From Gorsachius magnificus (lineage: Eukaryota; Chordata; Aves; Pelecaniformes; Ardeidae): a DNA stretch of 64,000 nucleotides. Of the stretch, positions 27,801-39,800 are shown piece after piece. The notes under the pieces are model-generated. The model was not told the origin of the DNA. It searched no databases and saw only the letters and a program-made list of their open reading frames with translations. The translations under genes were made by a program, and so were the position numbers. The stretch spans positions 23,222,213 to 23,286,212 of the forward strand of contig CM067089.1 in NCBI GenBank assembly GCA_034008185.1. The letters run 5' to 3'. Every line of letters begins with the position of its first letter. Position 1 is the stretch's first letter.

Positions 27801-30800
27801 TTGAGGAACTACAGGCTAGTCAGTCTTGGTCCAGTACTTGAGGTAACAACAGACCAAATCCCCTCAGAAATCATCTCCAGGCATACGAAGGACAAGAAGG
27901 TGAGTCAGAGCAGCCGGCATGGATTTCCCAAGGGCAAACTATGCCTGATCTACTTGGTTATCTCCTATGATAAAATGATGGGTTCTGTCAAGGAGGTGAG
28001 AGCAGTTAACATCATTTGGTCTCTAGCAAGGCTTCCGATTCATCTACAGCATTCCTGTGGTCAAACTGGGAGGTGTGGGCTGGACGGGTTGAATACTATA
28101 CAGACAAAATCCTTGCTGGATCTTCGGGCTCAGGGGATCAAAACATAACCAGCAGTCAGTTAAGAGTTGTGTTCCTCAGGGGTTAATACTAGGGCTGATG
28201 CTATTTAACATTTCCATTAACAACCTGGATGATGAATCAGAATACACCCACATCAAGTTTGCAGATGACACCAAACTGGATGGAGCAGTCAATATACAGA
28301 AAGCGAGCACTGCCATCCAGAAGGATCTTGACAGGTTGGAGGAACAAGCTGACAGGAACCTCATGAAATTCAGTAAAGGAAAACGCAAAGTCTTGCGCCT
28401 TGGACAGAGCACACTCAGTGCAGCAGTACTGGCTAAGCACTGCATGGTTGAGGAGCAATACTGCAGAAAGCTGGTAGACAAGCTGAACATGAGCCAGACT
28501 CTTTGAACAGGTGAACAGAGGAAGGACAAGAGGCAAAAGATGCAGAAAGGGAAATTCTAACTGTATATAAGAAAAAAATAATTCACACTGAGTGTGTAAG
28601 CACTGGAAGAGGCAGCCCAGAGAAGTCATGGAATTTCTGTCCTTGAATATTTTCAAAACTCAGCTGCACAAAACCCGAAGCAGCCTGATCTAGCTTTGAA
28701 GTTAGCCCTGCTCTGAACGGGAGGGTGGAGTAGATGTCCAAAGGTCCTTTCCAGCATAAATGATTTTTTTTTTTCTTATCTTGCTTCTTAACTGCTCGCA
28801 TATTAAAATCTTTCAAAATGTACATGAGTCCTTGCCACTACAGTTGTCAGATTCAGAATCATAAACAAGTAGACACACTGATCCATGCATAAATCAGTAT
28901 CTTCTGCTCCACTAAATTCTCATGTCCTTTATCATAGTTAAACCCCTTTGAACAAAAGAAGCTTTCCCTTAAAAAAACCAGAGTAGGTTGTGAAATATAA
29001 TGTACCATCTGGATGAAAGGTAATGGGTCAGAGGTGGCACCACAGCTGGTACAAACACACTAAAGAGAAAGAAAACATAATACATTGACAAGATTAAACA
29101 GGTATTTCCACAACAACACTTCTGCTTATATCTTTTTTACCGTGGCAATGCGTATCTTAGGAATGAAAATTTGAAACTTGAGAACTGGTGATTTGTATAA
29201 AGTGTGTATTGTTACCTCACCTGTTCAAACAACGTCATTGCAAACTTCTGATGGGAAACACAATGTGGTGCAGTGCAAATATCTTCCTTTGTCTCATCCG
29301 CAATGTGGAAGTGAATTCGCATTAACAGGTTCTCCTAGCCAGAGAGAGAAGAGAAAGCAGAAGCAGCATTGGATCATTTCAAATGTAGACAAAAATTTAG
29401 ATCACAAAAGCACCTCAGATGCATAATGTTATTTACAGAGAAGAAGGCTCCTGCAAATTTTTAAAGTTGTTTAGAAAACAAAGAAGTTGGCATTTCTTTG
29501 ATATAAAAAAAAAGGCTACTACCATTTGAAGTGCTATGTCAGGTAACCATTTATTTTATTTACTATCACAACTGAAGATTCTGTCACTGATTATTCTTGT
29601 CCAATTCTCAAGAATGAATGGATTTGAGCAAATGTAACAGGCAGAACAGTTCTCCAATTTTAAAATCACTGGGTTGCCACTAACTTCTCTTCATCAACAC
29701 AAAGTAACCCAAATCAATTCCTATATTCCACAAGGGCTTTGAAATACAGCAGTTAATCTACATTCTATCAAAAAGTGGGAGAACTAATAAATGAAGAGGC
29801 AGACTAAATTCTGCATGAAACAAAAGCACTGAATGTTTTCTAAATACTATTTCAGACAAATCCATCTGTTTTCAAGTTCTCAGGAGCTTTGTCCTAAGAC
29901 ATCATCTCCTCTCACTGTGGCCAACATTAATCTGAGGGTGCCAGCAGTCTAACTGACACCTCACCCAGCAGCACACTTTTCACTACCACTATGAGATGCC
30001 TGGATGGTTTACAGGCCTGCAATAAGCAGGTCAGGATTAGTTATTAGCAAAATAACTCTGACCTCATACAATTTCCCTTGAACTTTAGAATCTAAGCTCT
30101 TCTGCCATTTAAATTAAATCTCTACCTTTAGGGCTGAAAAGGTTAACTAAGTGAAAAGCTATGGAATTATCTCTGCCTTACAGCTTAACCTCAAAAGAGA
30201 ACCTGTACCCACTTCAACTGTCCTTGTGCCACTATGGTTAACCTAACAAACCTGCTTGTGGGGACTCCCACAGCAGTATTAGATGGGCTATTTAGATTAG
30301 CTTTCTCAAGGAAGAACCTAAATCAGAAGTTCCCATGTTCTACTACATACAGAACTCTGTTCAAATGCTGGACTGCATACAATGATTTGATGTAACTGTG
30401 CTCAAAGGGGCTCCTGTGTAGGCTGATGTAATTTGTTTCACTTTGAGGCTTTATTGGCATGATCTACTTCTGTTTTAAGTGAGCTCATTAAACTATACTA
30501 TTTTGCTGTATTAGTATTCTACAATCACAGGATACGTTGGGTTATCATAAGCCTGCTATCAGTCCACTTAGTTTAAGAGAAGAACTACAGCAGCTATATG
30601 CATTTATCCCACTTCTATGATCTCTTACAGTGCAAGTGTCAAATTAGGTAGGTATAGGAAATGAAAGATTTAACATATAGAAAGGACTTCACTCTCATAG
30701 ATGCTTTACCTGAGAGGAGTTTTACCTTGGAGTAGTAAATCCAGTATGTTTGTACTTTGGTTAAGAATTAACATCTTTGTTAACAACCAAGTAGGATACA

Positions 30801-33800
30801 AACATACTTGGGCCACCCTATGGACACTATCATTTCCAGAAAGGGAAGCAGCCATAGGTCAGCGAGACAAAAATACCTCCTAATTAAGTTAATGAAATTC
30901 AGGAGACTGAAGAAGGAAAAGAAGGAAACGTGGGTAAGAATAAAATCTTAACATAATGGATGCCAAGGAGGAGTTTATGTATAAAAAGAAAGCAGGTGGG
31001 TAAACTAGGATGTAACATTTGTGTAAAAGCCATCTCCCAACCACACTGGTGAGCTAACAAGCCTAAAAAAACCTGTCAGATGGTTTACAAATACGGCAAC
31101 AGAAATATATAGAGATGATCCATTTTACTGTTGCTTACCTGAACTCAGAAACATAAACAACTGTGTTGGGCTGTGTTTGGTTTATTTATTTATTTTTACT
31201 TTCCCTTAGCTGGAGTTTGTGAAAACATGATTTCAGAATAACTAGCAAACAAAATGTCCTTTCACCCTTCTGAGGTGATCCTTAAAACTAGAATCCTGGA
31301 TCATTCTTGCTGTGCTATTTTTTTTACAATTCATACGCAAGACAATACTTGAGACTGCAAGCAGTACGTACACTAAAGTAACTGTAAAAATGGATAACAC
31401 TGATGCTTCCATTTCAAAATCATTAGCGATGACTCTCAAACCAAATACTGGTTCCCCACCGAATCACTTCAAGCTTGGGGATCTCTCTGTGGACTTTTCC
31501 AGGCCAGATATGCAAGTTGTTCTGGAATTTGAGAAGGGGAGAAATGGAGGAAGGGGGAGGTATGTGGAAAAAAGATTGCACAGCAGGGGTTCACATCTGT
31601 GCCTGTCAAACCGCCTTCAAGCTATACTCACAAAACATTCAGCAGCATCATCCATGATGCCCAGCTGGAAGCGTTGCTCATCCTGAAATGTCTTTGCAAG
31701 AGCGGTGCGCAGGGCATCAGAAGGCAGTACCTTCTCACTGCTACATTGAAACTGATTGAAGATACTCTAGTAAGAGAACAAAAAGACAGTTAAGTTACTG
31801 TATTTTCAAAACATGACTCAAGTTATCTGAAAACAAACAGCAAACCTTTACCTCTCTTTGATCAACAACACACAAATATTTGTATGGTACAGGGACTACA
31901 AGAAAAAAAAATCCTAGAAGTTCATCCTTTGAAATCATATGCACCTTTGTGCGTTCCTTCCTATCACATATCCAAGGGAGGGGGGGAGTTTACGGGAAAT
32001 TTCCCTCAGTGTCAATCCCCCCTGGATCTTCCTCCAAATTTGATTCCTGAAGCAAATACAATGGACACCAAAACTTCCTCACTTCTTATTCCTAGTTCTC
32101 CCTCTCCAGTTCACTTTTTCACTCCCACCTTGGTAGCTTTCTTCTTACACATGCCGCCTTCTTTCCTCTTTCAAGCAACATTTTCCAATCTCTTAGCCCT
32201 TAAACAGCCACAAACTGCTGCTTGGACTCTTTAAGGAATTTACCTTCCAGTAAGTCCAAGAAGTGGGTAAGAATCGGATGATTTTGGAGTCAGCATGCAG
32301 GAGGGGAAAGGCACGACAGGAATAGCAGTTCTTACATATGGCCAGCTGTTCACTTGTTGCCATACACCTGCATTTGCACAACTAACTCACAGGTCATCTG
32401 GGTAATCATTTCCAAGGACGAGTTGTTCTATAAAGACATGTTATCATCTAAAGTGTGGGTTATACCCACAAAAGTATATATTCCCAACTGATTAAAACCC
32501 CACTTTTATTTTGTGCATGCATGTATGCCCGTGCACGTGTGTGTGTGAGATATCCAAAAGATCTTCTGAACAGTTATTTAACTTTCATTGTGCCCTCCTA
32601 CATAAATAGGAACATAATTCTGTATACAAGATCCTTGGTTTAAGTAAAAACTTCTAGCCCTTATTTTCATACAAGACCATTCAGTCTCCATCATCACTCT
32701 GCTCTAAAGCTTGCCTCACAATTTCCCTAAAGATTGTGGAAAAGCTCTATTCTTACTGCAGGAGAAAAAAGGATCACTTTCAATTGTGCACCACTTGGCT
32801 TTTCTGCCTTCTAAACTCAGTCAAACAAGGATTAAGCCAGCCTCAAACTGGTATTACAGAAAGCTTCTCCCCAGCCTACTTAGGATCTATATTAATTGAA
32901 AATAAATAATCTGAATCTCTCTCCTTTAACCATTCTTATTTGTTTCTTACCAGGAAATGAACAGGTAAACTGGGAGCTGCTTTGAGGAAGCTGAAAGAGT
33001 GCAGACCACAGCTAGCAAACCAACCTCCCTGCCACTGCCATTTCTGGCCATAGAAACAGTACAATTTATAGTGCTGACATATTATCTAATATAGGTGTAA
33101 GATGCCCATCTCTTTACTGCTATTTTTATTTTGGATGTCCTTATGGTGCTCATGTATGGGTGAGGGCCCACTGCACTGAAGCCCATAGGTTTTCTAATAT
33201 TGCCTTTATTAGGGTATCAAATAACGAGAAGGCAAGTGGTACTGAAGAGAAGGCTGTGAGGCAGTTAAGTCTCACACTTCATGAATGACAGACAATCCCT
33301 CTCCCCAGTTCCCTTTTACATATACAAAAATGGAAAGAGTGACAAAGTCTCTGTACTTAACAGCCTTGATCCCCATTTCTGTCATTCTGATAACCGAGCA
33401 ATTTTCATGTTTCATTAGTAAATTTTCTCATTTAAAAAAAAAATAATCAGTGAAACAATTCCATTCTGCTTCAGCACTTTACATTAAATACTTTCTGCTT
33501 CAGCACTTTACATTAAATACTTTAAGAGCACTTGAAAATATTCATGACAGTGCTTTAGAAACGTGTTTATTCTGGTTATCATCAGTCTCACTTCCTAAAT
33601 CTGGAAACTGAGACACTTGCCTAGCAACTGGCACGCAACCTCACTGCAAGGAACTGATGGACAGGACCCGGTTTGCTTCAATGAGAGCTCAGCAATGGCT
33701 CTGCACTCTTGGGGGGGAGAAGAGAATCAATGCAGGCTCCGAAAGAGGTAAAAGGAGAAGCAAGCAAGGAAAGAAAAACTCTTATTTTAAATTTCCATCT

Positions 33801-36800
33801 TTAAAGAAATAGTATACTTTAGTTTTACCTGTAACATACCTACTAGTTAACATAAAGAGATCCAATAAGGAAAAAGTGATCCTGATGATAAGGCAACTGT
33901 TCTTCACAAAATCCTGCATTTAAATTTTTTTGCATCACAAAATAATTACAGTCTTCACAATTAAAACTAAAAAAACTTTCATTAAATATAAACAGCAGAA
34001 AACTGAAATCTGTTACCACAACCACAGAACAAAAATAATTCAGTAACATCGAAGAATTCTGTGAAGAATTCTAACATGTAAAATCAGGAAGTAAAAAAAA
34101 ATCCTGATACTATATAGAAGAATGTTTGCTAAAATTTGTAAGGACATAGCACACAATCTTACTTAGCTTATGAGAAAAAAGTCTTAAAAAACAGTCAGTA
34201 ATTGTGCATTTTAATCTAATAAAGAAGATGTGTCATTGCACAGTGCAGTTTAGAGCTTGTTGGAACATAATGCTGGTAGGAAGTCCCAAAAGCAGCTCAA
34301 ATGGAGTCAAAAACACTTTGAAGGGGGGGTGTGGGAGTGAGGGGGGGATGGTTTTCATTGGGTTTTGGTTGAGGGTTTGGTGTTTTTTTTTTTTCGGGGG
34401 GGTGGGGGTGGGGTTGTTTCTCCTTTTCCTTCATTTTCAAACTAGGTTCTTTGCTCACCATCAGAACAGGTCTGTCTTGTCTCTCAGCCTTAGAGGGACA
34501 GGTGTGGCATTTCCTGCAGTTTCATCACTTTTAAGTTATCCGAGTCAGATCTCTCTCCTTAATTTCAGGTCTTGGCCTTGAGTGATACTGTTAATCACTA
34601 ACACATTTGTTCCATATACAGGTCTGAAAGCCAGCTAGGCACAGACCAGGAAAGCACTGCTGATTCTGCCCCAGGAGTTTTCATGACACCTTTTCTCCAA
34701 GTGCTTCTGGAACTTACTAAGAACTTTATATACAAAACATTTAAACTTTGTTCTCTTCCAAAAACTTCTTCAGCTGAATTTGAAGACAGTGAAAACGCCA
34801 TTACTGTGTTCACCACATTGATGATCTCTCTCAATTAATACATTCCAACACAAATGAGCGTATCCCTAACAGCAGCAATAATACAAAAAGACCCTGCTAA
34901 AAGCTTCACGAACAAGGGAAGTCTGCTATTTTACCAGTTTTCAGTAAATAAAATCAAGGAAGCAGAACCAAAAAAAAATTAGCTTAACATAAAATCTGAG
35001 CAATTACTAATATTGTATTAGCAGCAGTACTTTGATTTCTACACTGATGACTTATTGTTGGCATGTTGGTAAGTCTATGAGCCAAGACAAAGAACAGCAG
35101 GAGCACGGGATTTTTCACATAGGAAGTATGTCTTCTGGTTACACTGCATTCCTGAGGTCTATGTAAAAAAGAAGCCTATCTCCTTCCATATCCCCTTCCT
35201 TACAGATCTTCACAGGTCCGGAAAGGGTAGCAGAAACAGCAGAATTAGGAAGCACAAGCAGTCTTTAAAAGGGAATAAATTGCCAAAGTCTAGTTGCATC
35301 TAGTCCTTCCCCAAGTACTAAGTCGAGATCAACTACAATCACATAGCTGATCTTTTGCCAGATTGCTCTCAGAGGCGTTCAGATCTGAAATTCCTTAACC
35401 ATCTCAGGCAATCTATTGTAGGGCCTCGCTTGGCTTATTACCATTCAGAAGGCTTTCCCCTAGTTTTCTAACTGGAAGCTTCGCGTCCTTTCTACCACAG
35501 GTCTGGGCTTCTAACATACATCAGAACAACAGCTTGCAGAGTCAGGGGTCTCCCAAAATAATCTCCAGTTCGGGAAGCGTGGGGAATCAACATAAACTTT
35601 CTGAAGCTGCAGAGGAAAACAACCTCAGGTTTGAGACAAGTAACTTTTATTATTCAACTATTCAAGTTAAAACCTGGCTTTCTATTTCAGAATGCTAAAA
35701 TTCACATGCATGATCATAAATTGAGTTGTTCTTCATTTGGTTAGAGAATAAAGATACCAACTGCTCTTTGAGGTAATTAACGGGATTGACATTTTAGAGT
35801 TCTTTAAATTTTAAAGACTTGGAAAACTGAAATACATATGAATCCCCCCTATAGTTTACAAGATCTGCTCCAAATTATCTCTAGCAGTGTTTGGAATTAA
35901 TTTTCTCCCTAGGAAAGTACTCCTCAATTTATTTGGGGTAAATTGACATCTGCAATGTGTATCTAACCATACTGATGAAACAAACCCTAGACTTGATATA
36001 CATGCACATATGATGTTTTAATCAAGCATGTAGAAGCAGGCTGGCATAAGAATAAATTGATGGCTGAAGACAACAAGCAACAACTACTGAATCAGATCAG
36101 TGTCCATGCACTGTAAATTTGAATTCTGTCCTTGGCAGCTTTCTGAGAACTAATTATTCTCTTCCAGCACTGTGCAGAAGTTCCTTCTGTATGGGGGATT
36201 CACTGCAGCTCTAGCGGTGTGGTATTTCTTTCGAAGAACAAAACACGTTCCCCCCAAATGCTTTAGTATTCCCTGCACGAGCAGTTTGTGCCTTTTAGAA
36301 AGAGCTACAAATACTAACATGCCCAAATCTCATCCTTCTCTCACTGCTCAACGTATCAATATTATTCTTGCTGTCACGCAATTGTGGCAGTTTTGGGGTT
36401 TTTTTAAGCTTTCTCTCCATTTCAACAGCATGTTCTTCTTACTCCATTCCATTCATTGGACTTTTTTTTTTTCCTTGTCTACAGTACCTAATCTCTCATC
36501 CAGAACATCACACACCTCCTGATGCAGCCTCCTACTCAGTACAACAACCTGTTATCAATAAAAATTCTGGCTGCTAAAATCACTTCTCCCATTCAACCAC
36601 ATCAGCCTCCACCCACAGTATTTCCACTAGCTCACATTTCGTCCCCACATTTCTTCATGTTATATTCACCTTCAAGGGTGCAAATAATTGTAGCTCTATT
36701 TGGTTTTGTGTCTTTGGGTCCCTTTCCAAACCTCCAAGTCTGATAACAATCAACCTAGATTTCCATTATTCCTTTCTTTGACAGTCTCTCTCCCATTTTT

Positions 36801-39800
36801 ACTCACACAGTGCCCTAAACATTAACATAAGGTCCCCAATACAGACTGTAAAGTCAGGCACCCCGGCTACTATAAAACAAAAATATACTTTCCACGAGTT
36901 TTGTTTAGGAGGATGCCAGGAAAAGAAACCCAAGCCACAGAGTGCCCACATCAACTAGGTAACAATTAACTGCTTCATCAAAAATCAAAAAAGGCAGTCA
37001 TTATTTGGAAACTTCAGTTACCAGTTTATTAACTCAGGAAACAGTACTTGCTGCTAGTTTATTTGTCAGGCAGTGCCAACTGAAAAGAAAAAAAGTTTAA
37101 ATAATAAACCTAACTATTTTACATATTTCTATTACTGTTTTAGCCTGAAATACTCATCTAGTTTGGAAAAAAAAGCAAAAAAACAAGAGGACGAAATCTT
37201 TGCAATCAAACTATTAATGTCTCAACGATATAATGAACTTTTCATAACAAATCCCTCCATTTCAAACAAGTGGCTAATCAGAACCATGAACTATAGTGAT
37301 TCCACTTTTTTCAAGCACTCTAATACCCTATTGTTCTTCGTTTTCACCTTAGAAAACAACATTTCTACACAGAAAATTCACATTCTTCCTGCTTTTGTTG
37401 CACATGACAAAATTACAGAAAAGACCAGCCCTACTGGAATTTATCAATCAATAGAGCATTCTTCTCTGCAAACTACAAAAAACACTCTGTCCTATATCCT
37501 GGCACTATGGAGCTCCCAGTACAATCCCTGGAAGGAGAACAAACTCTCTGTGGCATGCTCAGTACAGTGGACGGATTTCCCCCTTCCTGCTCTCTTCCAG
37601 CTGTGATAAACAAACACCAAAGCAAAGTCATGCTCTAGAAAAAGGAAAATAAAACAGAACACAGTAGACCTCAACATTAATAATAAATCAAAAAGCTGTT
37701 CCACTGTTACAGCAGGCAAAACACATAGCGGTAAGGACAGCTTGTGTACTGAAAAACATAAGTAATGCCACAGTTTAAGGAACAGTGTTTGGGATTCCAG
37801 CACAGTCTGCATCTCTGCCTTGTCTTTTTGTATCTGTTGATGCAAGGTTCCTTCAAAATAACCAATGAATGTATGTCTGGAATGATTTCGAGATTCATTT
37901 TGTAACCATGTAAACACAGCTGAGTAGCACAGCAAGTTTTAAAATCACAGAAGAATTTGTGCAAGGATGTCTTCAGTGCAGTACAAAATTTTTAAAGAAA
38001 ATAACTAAATCTGCAATTAATATTTTAGAGCTAGCTGAGCATTTACAGTAAATACTGTGCATGACATCACAATCCCTAGAAACAGCTGCAGTAAGCCAAG
38101 AAAGTGTGGAAAAAATACAACTACTTTGGTGCTATTCAAAGGCTAAATTTAGCTTGTTGAAGACTATCTTCCTCTAAAGTCAGAGAACGTCGCCTTTAGA
38201 GCAATGGTTCAAAGTAGGGGAAGAGCATGAACCCTCTCTGCACAACACGGGAGGCATCCTGCAAAGGGGACCTGGAGTGGAGGCAGGGACATGACGTACA
38301 CTCTTCCCCCCCAAAGTACTGCCCCTTTCCCAGGCCAGGCTGGAATCTGAACATGCCAGCATGCTTTGGAGAAGAGTAAACGTGTCCTGCCTCCTCCTTG
38401 CTTGGTCTGGACAGGTATTCACCTGACAGCATGCAAGGCTAATTACCTCTCCCCAGACCCTAATGGGAGATTTTCGCATGGTATAGAGCTCCAAATTCTT
38501 GGGTTCCCACTGGATCCAGCCATATCTTCTCCCTCATCTTAGCAAAGCCTAAGGCAAGATTCAAGAGAAAGAGGATGTCAAAGACCTGAAGGCTAAGCTG
38601 GCATTACCCTGGCAGCACAACAGTTAAAGGCCTCCAAAGGGAAGGGATGATCCTGCTGCACTGGGACACGAAACATGCTCTTGGTGATGCTTGCAGTATT
38701 AGGTACACATTAAGCACATTATCCTATTTATCTTATACAAGTTTATACATAGTAAGTGCCAGACAGCCAGACTTTTACAGGAGGAAAAAAAACCAAAAAC
38801 TAAACAGCAGTTTGAGAACACTGATCCAGAGGGCAGCACAGAACAATTAAATACTTTAAAACACCTCCTCCCCACACTGCCTGCTTAAGGAGTTTATGAA
38901 GATGAATGTGATCATCTGCACAGTTTGGGGCTATCCCTTTTGCATATCTTTAGCATTTACTGTCCTTACCTTTTCAGTTGTATGCAAGCAAGACAGCTTA
39001 TGGTTGTTTCCAGACAGTTTCTGGTGTTTGGGTTTTTGGGGGGGATGAGGGAAGGTTTGCATCCCCAATTTCACTTAGAGTTAAGTGGAACCCTTTTATA
39101 GCTCACCTTTATAATATTATTTGACTTGATAAACAACATAAAATGGAGGAAAATTTTCAAATATTTATGTACACATATCAACATTTTACACAAGTTAATA
39201 AAGGTAGAAACTTGTCACAGTATCACCCAGAGAAAAACATAAAATTGAGAGTTGCTTTATGAGCATAAGGAAACCAGAAATAAAACAGTTCTGTAACTCC
39301 TAGCAAACAAATTTCTATGTATTTTTTCCTTTGTATAGTTTTACAATAGATGTTTGTAAACTTTCTGAAGGTTCTGGAATAGGCTTGGGTAGAACACACT
39401 GAAATTTCCCATGAAGAACAGACTGTAGATAGAGAAAACACTAGCATTTTGGTTTGGATTAAAGCCAGTTGGAATTCATTTATTTGCTTTGTCAACTACT
39501 GGTTACTGCTCATATTCAGAAATACTTGCCCAGATTTACTTGTTTATGCATTTCTTCAGTATTTTCCATTGTACATTGAGTTTTGTGAGCTACAGGAATT
39601 CAGCACACAACCAGATGCAAGTTTTCTAAAATACGTAAAATTATTTGAGGATTTGGTGCAATGTTACAGCTTTGTTGGAAACTAAAGGTCGTGAAACCTT
39701 CTGGTTAAGCATGACATTGGTAAGAACTTCAGATAGGAAAAAAACCAAAAAAAAATCCTTGCAGATATCTGGGAGCGAGAGAGCAGCAATTTTTTCAAAG

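Noticed and set aside
28198..28506. 102-codon reverse transcriptase-like frame that could be called a host gene
   Set aside because: It carries the CR1 reverse transcriptase motif inside a truncated, frame-broken CR1 copy.
37073..37606. Open run of 177 codons on the plus strand in intron 2
   Set aside because: It begins with GTG, not ATG, is rich in residues typical of A/T-rich DNA, overlaps another open run on the other strand, and resembles no family I know.
37492..37935. Open run of 147 codons on the minus strand in intron 2
   Set aside because: Composition is intronic, no conserved motif is visible, and it is not needed for any USP54 phase.
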